64,000 nt of DNA, from assembly GCF_900101875.1 (NCBI RefSeq), contig NZ_FNAI01000020.1:1-64000 (forward strand), in the 5' to 3' direction. The notes beneath the pieces were generated by a model. That model did no database searches. It was not told where the DNA came from and saw only the letters and a program-made list of their open reading frames with translations. Positions 44,414-54,374 of the stretch are shown here, one piece after another. The stretch is from Mucilaginibacter pineti. Its GTDB lineage: Bacteria; Bacteroidota; Bacteroidia; Sphingobacteriales; Sphingobacteriaceae. Each line of letters starts with the position of its first letter. Positions within the stretch are counted from its first letter, which is position 1. The position numbers and the translations under genes are program-made.

Positions 44414-44537
44414 TTCCCCGCCAGAGGCAGGGAACGCATTTTACGAATAAACCGTGTGAATTTCGACGTCCTCCCGGTTTAAAGCGATCCGTATCCTGAA
44501 AGGATACGGGATTTAACAGATTATCGCCTTACGGCGA
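44414..44537 (+). promoter_or_regulatory. Leader with four successive hairpins before the TonB receptor gene
   Basis: Four stems follow one another in the 183-base gap after the FecR gene. They are TTCCC/GGGAA extended by GCC/GGC (44414-44434), AAACCG/CGGTTT (44449-44480), CCGTATCCT/AGGATACGG with a 3-base loop (44489-44509) and TCGCC/GGCGA (44524-44537). The last ends 10 bases before the ATG at 44548. None has a clear T tract. This may be a structured leader RNA, a processing region or a repetitive intergenic element; I know no family that it matches. Confidence 0.55.
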
Positions 44538-44547
44538 ATACCCCGTA

Positions 44548-47500
44548 ATGTTCAAAAATATGCAAAAAGGATTAAAACGATATCCTTCAATCAGATTTAT
44601 TATGAAATGTTCTTTTATTGTTATTGCAGCCCAGCTTATTTTTATGAGCATGTTGCTGGCTAATAATGTAAAGAGTCAGGATCTTAATCAAAAAATTAAC
44701 ATGAGGCTGCAAAATGCCTCTGTAGCGCAGGGCCTGTCGGCCATTAGTGAGCAAAGCAGCATCAGGTTCTCTATCAGAGAACAGTCGTTACAAAGTATCA
44801 AATCTAAAATTAACCTGGTTGCTGATGGAATTACCATTAAAAAAGCAATCGAACAAATATTGATCAATACCAATTTACAGTACAAAATTGTTGATGGTTA
44901 TATTGTTGTGGATAGTAAGCCAGTACCACTTGTGGTTACAGGTATTATAACCGATGAAAAAAACAAGGAAACGCTTATTGGTGTAAGTATAAGGCTCAAA
45001 ACCGGAGGTGTTACCACTATGACTGATGGTAACGGCCGCTATCGTATTACCGTACCCGAAGAGGGCGGCATTTTAGTGGTTTCATATATTGGTTATCAGA
45101 CAAGGGAAATTAAGGTAGATGCCGGCAGTAAAGAGATAAATATCAGCCTCAAAGCTTCTTCAACACAATTGGGCGAGGTTACGGTTCAGGCCCGGCGAAA
45201 AACCAATACTGATATTTCTGTACTTAGCGAACGGAAAAAGTCGGCCATTGTGCAGGATGCCATATCGGCCGCGCAGATAGAGCGAACGGCCAGTATCACA
45301 ACAACCCAGGCGCTTCAAAGGGTATCTGGTGTTACAGTTACCGACGATAAATATGTAGCCATACGCGGCTTGGGCGACAGAAGCGTAATAGGCCAGTTGA
45401 ACGGTATCCGCTTAGCCTCTTCAGATCCCGACCGAAGCGCAATCCCCCTTGATCTGGTGCCCGCATCGCTGTTAGATAATATCACCATTTTTAAAACGGT
45501 AACTCCCGATAAGCCGGCCGATGCTGCTGCGGGTATTGTGGAGCTGAAAACCAAATCGGTACCAGACAGTATGGTATTTGAAATGGTTGTGCAAACAGGC
45601 TTCAACTCCAATATTGGGATTGGCGGTCAGCACAATAGCTTTTACAATAGTGATATGGGCTTTTTGGGTAACCGTATCAACAAGAAAAATCTATCACCTG
45701 ACTTTTTAAACCTGGCTAAACAATACAAAGGAGGCCTGCCACAAATACAGCGCATGATTGCTAATAGCGGTTATAGCCCCGAAGTAAAGCAAGAGGTTAA
45801 CCGGATAAATGGAATAATGCAAAGCTTTGACCCTGTATTAACTACCAAATACAAACAAACACCGCTTAACCAGTTATACTCGGCCACTTTTGGCGATAGC
45901 TATACAATTTTTAAGAAACATAAACTGGGGGTAATTGCCGGCTTCAATTATTATAGCCGTACTACTGATATTTCTGGCGGAGATGTTCAGCAGTATAGTA
46001 TATACCAGGGCGTAATCACCGGTAACCCGCAGGTAAGCAGTCCGCGTAATATTCCTAATTATATTACTCCTAATAGCTTGTACATGGGTAAGTATCAAAC
46101 CTATAAGGAAAATACAGGCACGCAAACATTAAATTATGGTGGATTAGTGGGGTTAACGTACCGTTTTAATTCAAGGCATGAAATTAGTATGCAATATCTG
46201 GGTAGCTGGGGTGGTGAAACACAGGCAACCAACTTAAATGGTAAGTATGATTACACTGGTTTACCGGGCGATGTAAAAAGTACCATATACTCCCTTAAAC
46301 AATCTTATCGCACATTAAATACTTTTAATTTACAGGGTGAGCATAAATTCCTGAAGGGTGAATATTCTCCGCGTTTGAGTTATAACGTAGCCTCATCAAA
46401 GGCGCTACAGAATGATCCGGATTACCGCTTTGTTACGCTTGCCGACTATATGCCACGCGGAGGCGGTTATTCTTCAAATCCAGTGGTTGGGTCGGTAAAC
46501 ACCAATCCAGGTCAAAATTATGCGAATCATTTATATGCGCTTTCATCTGGCTATGTAAACGGTTTTGGTGCTTATGGTATTATCCAGGCCGAACCCAATG
46601 GCCGCAGGTACCGTAATCTTGATGAAACCAACCATAATTACAAGGCAGATGTGAGTATTCCGTTTAAATTATTTGGTAAAAAACAGGAATTTAAAACCGG
46701 CTTTAACTACCTGAACCGCGACAGGGTATTTACCGAGAATGTTTTGTTCCTGCCAGGGTCTAATTTCTCATCATTAGGGTCATTGCCCTTATACACCGTA
46801 GAGGGTAACCTCAATAGGTTGGTAAGTTCTGATGTTATTGGCATACATTCCATGACTTCTGGCACAGGCGAAGGTGCTGCACCGATAGGAGGGTTTCTGT
46901 ACAACAGCCAAAAGTCGCCCAATAATTATAAAGGCTTTTTTGAAACCAAGGCTGGCTATGCCATGCTTGATCTTAAATTGACCGAAGATCTCCGGGTAAC
47001 CGGAGGGGTACGTTTTGAATCTACCAATATCCAATCGGCGGTTGATACTTCGGGTGTTTTCCTTGATCCTGCTTTAACAACTCCCGGTGCAGATGGTACC
47101 CGTATTCCCTTATCGTTAACTAATCCAAACTCTGTTTATAAAGTAGGATACAAGCCTTATTACTCCTTAAACATGACTTACAACTACAAGGAGAATATGA
47201 ACTTCAGGGTTGGCTATAACACAACCCTGGCCCGGCCAGAATTACGGGAAATAACCAATGTATTTGAATTTGATGCTTTTCAGATGGGGCTTGTAGTTGG
47301 TAACCCAAATCTCATCAATCAATCTACTCAAAATCTGGATTTTCGCTGGGAGTATTTCCCTTCTCCGGGAGAGGTGATCTCTTTTTCACTTTTTGGTAAA
47401 CGGATAGAAAACCAATTGTACAAGGTTTTTAGTTTACAAACAAACGGCCTGGCGGCTACTTATCCCGAGTACCCAACTATCCGGTTTGAAAATGATCCGA

Positions 47501-48039
47501 ATACCGGTAAGGTATGGGGGCTTGAGGTAGAAATTGTGAAAGACCTTGGAAAGACATGGGACCCCCTCAACAATTTCTCCATTGGTTCTAACCTGATGCT
47601 GGCGCAAAGTGATATTAAAAAATCTCCCGAACGTTTAGCCGCTAATCGTTCTCTCGACAGGCATTCACCAAACAATAGTCCTTTGTTTGAACAGGCTCCT
47701 TATTCTGTAAATGGCTGGTTGAATTACAACAATAAAAAATCGGGTACCAGCCTCACCGGAACATTCAATATGGTAGGCGAACGCCTGGTGCAAATTAACC
47801 TTACCGGCGAACCCGACCTCTATACCCGGCCGGTTCCAGTGCTTGATTTTGTGTTCAGTCAGCGTGTAACCCGTAAAATATTGTTTAAGGGATATATGAA
47901 AAATGTGCTCAACCCGGCAGTAAAAACAGTATACGCCAATCCCGGTACTGGCGGCAAATGGTATGGTAACGAATACATTAACCGGAGCTATGAACGGGGA
48001 AGCGAGATCATGCTGGGATTTACCTATAATTTATTGTAA
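44548..48039 (+). CDS. TonB-dependent receptor with STN signalling domain
   Basis: Large outer-membrane receptor of 1163 residues. Signal sequence to about residue 44 (MLLANNVKSQ). An STN (secretin/TonB N-terminal) domain at about 48-130 (LSAISEQSSIRFSIREQSLQ; INTNLQYKIVDGYIVV) can signal to the FecR protein. A carboxypeptidase-like domain follows at about 132-215. The plug spans about 235-340 (TTTQALQRVSGVTVTDDKYV; IRGLGDRSVIGQLNGIRLAS; DKPADAAAGIVELKTKSVP), and the barrel ends GFTYNLL. The plug is the non-SusC type also seen in the receptor at 35375-38215. No SusD gene follows; two lipoproteins and three FAS1 proteins take that place. Likely regulator-sensor and importer of an unknown ligand. 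Confidence 0.94.
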   Translation: MFKNMQKGLKRYPSIRFIMKCSFIVIAAQLIFMSMLLANNVKSQDLNQKINMRLQNASVAQGLSAISEQSSIRFSIREQSLQSIKSKINLVADGITIKKAIEQILINTNLQYKIVDGYIVVDSKPVPLVVTGIITDEKNKETLIGVSIRLKTGGVTTMTDGNGRYRITVPEEGGILVVSYIGYQTREIKVDAGSKEINISLKASSTQLGEVTVQARRKTNTDISVLSERKKSAIVQDAISAAQIERTASITTTQALQRVSGVTVTDDKYVAIRGLGDRSVIGQLNGIRLASSDPDRSAIPLDLVPASLLDNITIFKTVTPDKPADAAAGIVELKTKSVPDSMVFEMVVQTGFNSNIGIGGQHNSFYNSDMGFLGNRINKKNLSPDFLNLAKQYKGGLPQIQRMIANSGYSPEVKQEVNRINGIMQSFDPVLTTKYKQTPLNQLYSATFGDSYTIFKKHKLGVIAGFNYYSRTTDISGGDVQQYSIYQGVITGNPQVSSPRNIPNYITPNSLYMGKYQTYKENTGTQTLNYGGLVGLTYRFNSRHEISMQYLGSWGGETQATNLNGKYDYTGLPGDVKSTIYSLKQSYRTLNTFNLQGEHKFLKGEYSPRLSYNVASSKALQNDPDYRFVTLADYMPRGGGYSSNPVVGSVNTNPGQNYANHLYALSSGYVNGFGAYGIIQAEPNGRRYRNLDETNHNYKADVSIPFKLFGKKQEFKTGFNYLNRDRVFTENVLFLPGSNFSSLGSLPLYTVEGNLNRLVSSDVIGIHSMTSGTGEGAAPIGGFLYNSQKSPNNYKGFFETKAGYAMLDLKLTEDLRVTGGVRFESTNIQSAVDTSGVFLDPALTTPGADGTRIPLSLTNPNSVYKVGYKPYYSLNMTYNYKENMNFRVGYNTTLARPELREITNVFEFDAFQMGLVVGNPNLINQSTQNLDFRWEYFPSPGEVISFSLFGKRIENQLYKVFSLQTNGLAATYPEYPTIRFENDPNTGKVWGLEVEIVKDLGKTWDPLNNFSIGSNLMLAQSDIKKSPERLAANRSLDRHSPNNSPLFEQAPYSVNGWLNYNNKKSGTSLTGTFNMVGERLVQINLTGEPDLYTRPVPVLDFVFSQRVTRKILFKGYMKNVLNPAVKTVYANPGTGGKWYGNEYINRSYERGSEIMLGFTYNLL

Positions 48040-48041
48040 CA

Positions 48042-49751
48042 ATGAAAGAACTAAATAAATATTTAAGCGGCTCATTTTTTTGGATCGGCCTGCTTTTATT
48101 GCTGGTGCTTGGCTCTTGTAAAAAAACTAAACAGGACTTTAATACCGATAACCGGAATATAACCGATGTGCGTAAAAATTCATCTGTAAGGATCATTAAC
48201 CTGGCCGGCTACAATCAGCTACAGGTAAATGGCGATACGCTGACCAATTATGTGGTTAGGCCATTAAATGATCCGCTTGAAAATAGTTATCCCGGTACTA
48301 AATACTTTCCCGATAACGGACGTTTGGGCACTACCTGGAGCATTCCGCAGGGTTTACTTATTAATAGCTCGGCCAGGTTATTAGTTGAAACTAAGAGTTA
48401 TCAGGGCGGAGGTGCCCGTTTGGATTTACAAGTTCAGGAAGATGCGCAGCAGGCTCTTGATTACTACCTTTTACCCGGCCCGGCTTCTAATGCACTAACG
48501 GCGGGTTTGCCGGATTTTTTAAAAATACCAAGATCAATAGCCGCTGCCCCTGATCCATCACATTTTAAAATCCGGATCTTAAACCTTACAGGTAAAGTTA
48601 CCGGCGACCCGAGATTAGAAGATCTGGTAACCCCATTGAGCCTCACCTGGGCCGATGGTACGCCAGTGAGCAGTGAAACCAGTAATATCCTTCCAGGGAA
48701 GTATTCCGAATATATTGAACTGCCGTATTGTACTGCTCAATTAAAAGTACTAACCACTAATGGTATACAGGTACCCGGCAACGGACAGTACATGGTGTTA
48801 AACCCCACCACTTCCACAATTGTTGGTACCAGCCTTACCTATGCGCCAATTAAAACGTTTGCGCCGGGAGGTGTTTATACCATGGTTGTTACCCCGCGCC
48901 AGTTTAATATTCCAACGGCAGGTACCACAACCGGCGAAACCACTACAGCTTATCAAAACAGTTTAAGGCTGATTAATGATATTGCCGAACCGGTAAATAT
49001 TACCTATTCTCGTATGCAGGCCGTGAATGCCCTTCCGGGCATCAATGGTATAAAAATTATGGTTAATGGCAAGCCTTTAGGGGCGGCCATTGATTATACC
49101 AGCTATACGGAATATGGTACGTTCATTATTGGGCAATATACTATTCAGGCAGTTAATGCTGCGGGTACGGTATTAGCAAGCACATCATTAAAACCCGACG
49201 CAAATAGCAACTATACCCTTTGGGTTCATCCTGATGCTGGTGGCAAAACCACTATTACGGCGGTGGCTAATGATTTGAGCGGCACATTGGTTGGTAATGC
49301 AACAGATGATGCTACTTATGCACGTAATTATGATGAGTTCTCATTCACCATGCGTTTCCTGAACCTTTGTCCGGATATGCCTTATTTAACCCTCACTACT
49401 GATAATGCACAGGATTTCAATAGCGTTTACGGATTCAATACCGGCGCTGTAAATAACCTGCGGCCTGGCATCGTCCCCATAGAGTTTCCTTACATCAGGG
49501 CGGTTTATAATGCTAATCCGTACCAGATTATGGCATTCCGTTCTACCCCGGCAGTGGTACCCGGCACGTGGGCAAGTGATATTCCTGTTTTAACGGGGAA
49601 AGATCTGATAGCCAGGCCGGCGCTATATGTTAGAGGAACGCTGCCTAATCATGAGCCTGGTTTTTATACGATCGCGCTTGTAGGTAAAACCGACGCAGGT
49701 GTACCAACCGCAGAGAAAGCAAAAATGATCATTGTAAAACACAGTAAATAG
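48042..49751 (+). CDS. DUF4397-like surface lipoprotein
   Basis: Lipoprotein of 569 residues with lipobox LVLGSC (Cys 26) followed by KKTKQDF. The mature protein repeats an Ig-like unit of about 100 residues (VRIINLAGYNQLQVNGD; FKIRILNLTGKVTGD; NSLRLINDIAEPVNITYSR; TMRFLNLCPDMPYLTL) that fits DUF4397. It starts 2 bases after the receptor stop, so translation is coupled. It is probably the cell-surface partner of the STN receptor in place of SusD. The ligand is unknown. Confidence 0.8.
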   Translation: MKELNKYLSGSFFWIGLLLLLVLGSCKKTKQDFNTDNRNITDVRKNSSVRIINLAGYNQLQVNGDTLTNYVVRPLNDPLENSYPGTKYFPDNGRLGTTWSIPQGLLINSSARLLVETKSYQGGGARLDLQVQEDAQQALDYYLLPGPASNALTAGLPDFLKIPRSIAAAPDPSHFKIRILNLTGKVTGDPRLEDLVTPLSLTWADGTPVSSETSNILPGKYSEYIELPYCTAQLKVLTTNGIQVPGNGQYMVLNPTTSTIVGTSLTYAPIKTFAPGGVYTMVVTPRQFNIPTAGTTTGETTTAYQNSLRLINDIAEPVNITYSRMQAVNALPGINGIKIMVNGKPLGAAIDYTSYTEYGTFIIGQYTIQAVNAAGTVLASTSLKPDANSNYTLWVHPDAGGKTTITAVANDLSGTLVGNATDDATYARNYDEFSFTMRFLNLCPDMPYLTLTTDNAQDFNSVYGFNTGAVNNLRPGIVPIEFPYIRAVYNANPYQIMAFRSTPAVVPGTWASDIPVLTGKDLIARPALYVRGTLPNHEPGFYTIALVGKTDAGVPTAEKAKMIIVKHSK

Positions 49752-49758
49752 CGAATTT

Positions 49759-50955
49759 ATGTTACGATTGAGATTACAAAATATGCTGTTATATACCGCA
49801 GCTTTGCTGGTATTTGCCTCGGGCTGCAGCAAAGTAGAATATGCGAAAATAGATAGTCCGGCTTATTTACGGGTATTTAATAACCTAAACTATACGATAT
49901 CCCTTGAAAATAAGGATGAACCTGTGCCTTTTTTAACCATGCTTATTGACCCGGTAATGGATGGCGACGGGATGCCGGTTAGCGCAGCTATTAAGGGCGA
50001 TTTCCTGGATCAGCGTGAACCTTATGCACCGCCATACCCTTCACATGTGGGGACAAGTATATCCTATAAAAATCCGGAATATCCCGGTAAAGAAAGTGTG
50101 CTGGTTGGTCCAATTCTTAACGGGTTTGATTTAAGCAGCTGGGCGCAGATCCCCTTTGGTAAACACCGGGTTGTATTTATGTTCAGGCCTGTTAATAATA
50201 CGCCTTTCTTTGATCTGGATCCTAAATTAAAGCACAATATACTTATTGATACTACACTGGCGCTTGATGCTAAGGAAGTATATACACTTCATGTATTGCA
50301 AAAGGATTTTGTTAAGAAGAAGAACGGCATCTACCTGCGGAAAGAGAATTTTCAGAATTTGTCATTATCAGATTCGCTCGTATATGTAAACTTTTATAAT
50401 ATGAGTGCCAAAGGATTTCAGGAGGCAAGCAGCACCCTGAAAAGTGCCTATGCAAAGTCGGGAGCATTGGGCGATGGTATAAAAGATAAGATGAATGTTT
50501 TTTATACGTTGTACAAAACCAACCTTTCGGTAAAGGCTCCCGTGCCTGGTTACACGCAAAAATTTATGGGTGGCCTTACCCGTAATACAGAGGTACCGGA
50601 TGTAAATCCATATTACAGTTTTCCATTGTTTGCCGATGGCACATCAAATGGTATTGTTACCGGTATATGGCAGCACCTGGATATCATGGCGCCAGGTTTA
50701 GATCCTTCAAATAACCCATACTACACATTTGAATCGCATACAGACGGTAACTGGGCTCCCATAGATTGTATCCTTACAGGCCAGACACTTGTACCCGGAA
50801 ATCAAAATAGTGCTTTGTTAACAAACATGATCGTGAACATTCCATCGGGTAAGTACAACATGCGTTCGTTTGCTACAGTAAATACCATTGAAATAGTAAA
50901 TGGAAATGTTTACCTCACTACTGTACAACGAAAATACGCCCCTCCGATTTATTAA
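49759..50955 (+). CDS. Lipoprotein of unknown function in the FAS1 cluster
   Basis: Lipoprotein of 398 residues with lipobox ASGC (Cys 23). It is beta-rich, with N-terminal strands PAYLRVFNNLNYTISLEN that recall the DUF4397-like neighbour and a second unit SDSLVYVNFYNMSAKGFQE. No catalytic motif is seen. It follows the previous gene by 7 bases and the next FAS1 gene by 31, so it is part of the operon. It may assist ligand binding or bridge the FAS1 proteins to the receptor; that is inference. Confidence 0.7.
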   Translation: MLRLRLQNMLLYTAALLVFASGCSKVEYAKIDSPAYLRVFNNLNYTISLENKDEPVPFLTMLIDPVMDGDGMPVSAAIKGDFLDQREPYAPPYPSHVGTSISYKNPEYPGKESVLVGPILNGFDLSSWAQIPFGKHRVVFMFRPVNNTPFFDLDPKLKHNILIDTTLALDAKEVYTLHVLQKDFVKKKNGIYLRKENFQNLSLSDSLVYVNFYNMSAKGFQEASSTLKSAYAKSGALGDGIKDKMNVFYTLYKTNLSVKAPVPGYTQKFMGGLTRNTEVPDVNPYYSFPLFADGTSNGIVTGIWQHLDIMAPGLDPSNNPYYTFESHTDGNWAPIDCILTGQTLVPGNQNSALLTNMIVNIPSGKYNMRSFATVNTIEIVNGNVYLTTVQRKYAPPIY

Positions 50956-50986
50956 TAGCGCCGATCATATCTTAAATATAATTCAA

Positions 50987-52072
50987 ATGGATATTATAAA
51001 ATCAATAAAAAATTTACTGCTGTTTATTCCTGCATTAACGTTGCTGTTACTCGGCTCCTGCAAGCATGAAGACCTGCAGATTACCAAGGAAAATGAAAAT
51101 TTCAGGTTGGCGACAGATTTCATTAAAAATAATTATGAGCTCACCTTGTTTTCGGCCGCTTTAGAAAAATCAGGAATGGCAGAGCAGTTACGGGGTAAAG
51201 GTCCCTTTACGCTCCTGGTACCTAATAATACAGCCTTTAATGAAATCGGTATTCACACCGCCGCCGACTTTAATAAGATGAACACCGATAGCCTTAAAGA
51301 ATTGGTGAAACGTCACATTTTAGATCAGCGACTATTGTTTAATGATGTTCCCGTAAATGGTGTTGATATTCGCTACCATACACTGGCCGGAACAGAGGTT
51401 TATGCCTCCCTGGCAAGCTACTCGCCTAACAATAATGGTTATCCGGCAAATTATCTTTATTTCAATGGGTCATCAGTTACCCGTAACAATGTTACGGTGG
51501 CCAATGGTGTAATTCATGTGCTAAATAAAGTAATGAAATATACACCGGCCAGTACGGTTCAAAGCTGGTTAGCCAAAAGCCCGCAGTATAGCATTTTTGT
51601 GAGTGGCTTAAAAAAGTTTGGCCTCTGGGATAAGCTTTCCGGAACCGGTCCCTTTACCGTTTTTGCGCCTCAAAATAAAATATTTGAAGCCAGTAACATA
51701 ACAGCAGCATCAATTGCCGGTATGGATACGGCGGCATATGTTGGCGAGCGTCTTTTTGGTAGTTATATTTTAAATAATAAGCACTTCTTTATTTCTGATT
51801 TTAATGTGTTCTCAATTATCAATTTAGAGTCTGGCTATACCAAACAGCTCAATAACGATACCTGGTATATGACCATAGGATCAGTAAGGGACTATTATAC
51901 AGCGGCGCTTACTTATTCTGTAAGCCTCAGAACGGCGTTTGATTACCCTTATGATAGCTACCCAGGTGCAAGCGGTCTGTTGCCGGCCTTAACAGATAAC
52001 TTAACCGATAATGGCCTGGTGCATGATATTCAGGGACTATTGCTACTACCACAACAGGCTTTAAAACATTGA
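50987..52072 (+). CDS. Fasciclin (FAS1) lipoprotein, first of three
   Basis: A 361-residue lipoprotein from the ATG at 50987, chosen because it gives a signal peptide and lipobox (LLLGSC, Cys about 21). The frame opens upstream at 50900, overlapping the previous gene. There are two FAS1 domains: about 35-185 (FSAALEKSGMAEQLRGKGPF; TLLVPNNTAFNEIG; NVTVANGVIHVLNKVMKYTP) and about 190-355 (SGLKKFGLWDKLSGTGPFTV; FAPQNKIFE; DNGLVHDIQGLLLL). FAS1 domains mediate adhesion to proteins, glycans or matrix in bacteria and eukaryotes. The first of three tandem FAS1 genes. Confidence 0.88.
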   Translation: MDIIKSIKNLLLFIPALTLLLLGSCKHEDLQITKENENFRLATDFIKNNYELTLFSAALEKSGMAEQLRGKGPFTLLVPNNTAFNEIGIHTAADFNKMNTDSLKELVKRHILDQRLLFNDVPVNGVDIRYHTLAGTEVYASLASYSPNNNGYPANYLYFNGSSVTRNNVTVANGVIHVLNKVMKYTPASTVQSWLAKSPQYSIFVSGLKKFGLWDKLSGTGPFTVFAPQNKIFEASNITAASIAGMDTAAYVGERLFGSYILNNKHFFISDFNVFSIINLESGYTKQLNNDTWYMTIGSVRDYYTAALTYSVSLRTAFDYPYDSYPGASGLLPALTDNLTDNGLVHDIQGLLLLPQQALKH

Positions 52073-52095
52073 TTTATCTAAAACAAACAATTGAT

Positions 52096-53325
52096 ATGAA
52101 ATTATTAAAACTATTTGTTTTTTCCTTGCTGGTAACCGCGCTGGTATCCTGCAGGAAAGCCGAATTTATGCCCCAGCCTGAAGGGCAGGTTGTTCCGCAT
52201 ACTGATCTTACCCTTACTTTGAAAGAAGCGCTCGATGCATCGCCATATACGTTATTTAAAGCCGCATGGAAACGTGGCGGTATGGATAGTATTTTAAAGA
52301 CAAAAGGAAACAAGGTGCCTTTTACACTGCTTGTGCCAACCGATGCCGCTTTTACAGCCGGGGGATTAACGCTGGAGGTGATCAATAAAACTTCGCCCGC
52401 TTTGCTGGACAGTATATTGCTCTATCATACGCTATTAGCAAACATAAGCCTGGAAGATATGCAGGGCAGGAAAGAAAACCTGAAAAGTAAAACGCTGCTG
52501 CCAAATGTAAACTTACAGGTTTCGGCTGCTGTATATGGAGCTACAGTTTATGACCCTTACTATTATCTTCAGTATCTTAAATTAACAGATGGCGAGCTCT
52601 TTATAAATGGTAAAACAGCCGGGAAATCAGTACCTGTACAGGCAAAGGACGGAACCCTTTGGCCAATAGATCAGATACTGCATAAGCCAACAAAAACAAT
52701 TTTACAAGCATTGCGTGATGACGGACGGTTTAAGATGTACCTGGAACTGAATGAACGAAATGATGCCTTGTTTACCGAACTTACTTATGGCATTAAACCC
52801 CATGACTTTACTACCAATCTTATTCCTGATTATAATAACACGGTTGCGTTTACCTCTGTTTTTGCCATTCCCGATGATGTTTTTCATGCAGCGGGCTATC
52901 AAACGGTAGATGATGTAATGGCGTTGAATGATCGTAATCCATTGCCAACAGTTGATTTTGATACCTATTCTGTAATAGGAGGATTGGCTACGGATACCCT
53001 TATTGGTTACCACCGCTGGGGGAAGATGTTTGCTTATTATGATCCCAATTATGGCGGCGGACAGGAAGCCGCAAATAATTTCTATTCCAATGATTTAACC
53101 AATGCTGTTTTGTCGGGCTTTACGTTGGTTAATTCTGGCTATAACGGCACCTATCCACCTTATTTAATGCCATTTGATTTTGAAAAGAGTAATGGTGCTA
53201 CAACAATAAAGGTAATAGGATCTAATCGTCCGGCAGCTAAAATTCTTGAATCAGATATCAATACCATTATGGGACCTATTCATGTGGTTGATCATTTTAT
53301 GGTGCCCAGGGATTTCAGGTTTTAG
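52096..53325 (+). CDS. Fasciclin (FAS1) lipoprotein, second of three
   Basis: A 409-residue lipoprotein from the ATG at 52096; an earlier in-frame ATG at 52069 overlaps the previous stop. The lipobox is LVSC (Cys about 18). The N-terminal FAS1 unit is clear at about 40-195 (FKAAWKRGGMDSILKTKGNK; PFTLLVPTDAAFTAGGL; DGTLWPIDQILHKPTK). The C-terminal half diverges but keeps FAS1-like ends (NTIMGPIHVVDHFMVP). It is more divergent than its neighbours and has an insertion of about 60 residues between helices. Likely surface adhesion or ligand-binding role with the other two. Confidence 0.85.
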   Translation: MKLLKLFVFSLLVTALVSCRKAEFMPQPEGQVVPHTDLTLTLKEALDASPYTLFKAAWKRGGMDSILKTKGNKVPFTLLVPTDAAFTAGGLTLEVINKTSPALLDSILLYHTLLANISLEDMQGRKENLKSKTLLPNVNLQVSAAVYGATVYDPYYYLQYLKLTDGELFINGKTAGKSVPVQAKDGTLWPIDQILHKPTKTILQALRDDGRFKMYLELNERNDALFTELTYGIKPHDFTTNLIPDYNNTVAFTSVFAIPDDVFHAAGYQTVDDVMALNDRNPLPTVDFDTYSVIGGLATDTLIGYHRWGKMFAYYDPNYGGGQEAANNFYSNDLTNAVLSGFTLVNSGYNGTYPPYLMPFDFEKSNGATTIKVIGSNRPAAKILESDINTIMGPIHVVDHFMVPRDFRF

Positions 53326-53361
53326 TACCCGGATAAACGCTAACGAATTAAAAGGAAATCA

Positions 53362-54354
53362 ATGAATAACTATAAATATATTTTACTGGCCCTGCTAACT
53401 TTTAGTATTTGCCTGTACAGCTGTAAAAAAGATAAACAGGCTACAAGCACACAGGACAACAGCAAGCTCAGCGATGTGATTGCTGATAATTTTAACCTAT
53501 CTATATTCAACACAGCCCTTACTGTAAGTAATTTGAGAGCCAAAATGATGGAACAAGGCCCTTACACCGTAATCACCCCTTCTGATGATGCATTTGCCAG
53601 GGCGGGGTATGGTTCAAGCGTGGCCGTTTTGGGAGAGGTGCCCGCCAGGATATCGTCTATCATTAATTACCACATCCTTAATGGCAGGTATGAACTCAAT
53701 AAACTGCCTTTTTTGTTCAATCAGGAAATTCGCTCATCAAACGGCGGGAAACTTTTTGTAACACACTGGGTAAAGGGAACCGATACCATACTTACCATTA
53801 ATGGCTCAAGAGTACTGTCGCAAAATGTAATGGCTTCAAACGGCCTTATCCAGGTGGTTGACCGGATGCTGGAGCCTTTTAAATATGAACAGATCACCGA
53901 TGCCATTGCTTCGGATAAAAACCTGAGCTTATTTTACCAGGCTATTCAGCGTGCAGGTTTATTGGGGGTACTTCAGGGCAAAGGACCTTTAACCGTGTTT
54001 GCCCCTAATAACGCGGCAATGATCACTTATGGTTTGCCTACCCTGGCTGCTATTAATGAAGCCAATCCATCGGTATTGGCAACCTTTTTACGCTATCATA
54101 TCCTGAACGACCGCCGGTTTGTGTATGACTATATACTCAGCACGGGTACTTCTAATCAAACAGAGCAAACCATGATGGATGGAAATTCTGTACAGATACG
54201 GCTTTTACCCGATCCAAAGATACCCGGGGCTTTCAGCGGAATTCAATTGAAAGGAACGGGAAATACCGCTGTAGTGAGCCTTAGTAAACAGGACGTGCTA
54301 ACCGGAAACGGCGTTTTACACACTATTGGAAGCGTACTGAAGATTACCCAGTAA
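53362..54354 (+). CDS. Fasciclin (FAS1) lipoprotein, third of three
   Basis: A 330-residue lipoprotein with lipobox LYSC (Cys about 21). Two FAS1 domains are readable: about 33-172 (FNTALTVSNLRAKMMEQGPY; TVITPSDDAFARAGYG; MASNGLIQVVDRMLEPF) and about 178-328 (FYQAIQRAGLLGVLQGKGPL; TVFAPNNAAMITYGLP; VLTGNGVLHTIGSVLKI). It is the most canonical of the three. The Oar-like receptor gene begins 20 bases downstream. Confidence 0.9.
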   Translation: MNNYKYILLALLTFSICLYSCKKDKQATSTQDNSKLSDVIADNFNLSIFNTALTVSNLRAKMMEQGPYTVITPSDDAFARAGYGSSVAVLGEVPARISSIINYHILNGRYELNKLPFLFNQEIRSSNGGKLFVTHWVKGTDTILTINGSRVLSQNVMASNGLIQVVDRMLEPFKYEQITDAIASDKNLSLFYQAIQRAGLLGVLQGKGPLTVFAPNNAAMITYGLPTLAAINEANPSVLATFLRYHILNDRRFVYDYILSTGTSNQTEQTMMDGNSVQIRLLPDPKIPGAFSGIQLKGTGNTAVVSLSKQDVLTGNGVLHTIGSVLKITQ

Positions 54355-54374
54355 ATTAAATTAAGATATTAGAG

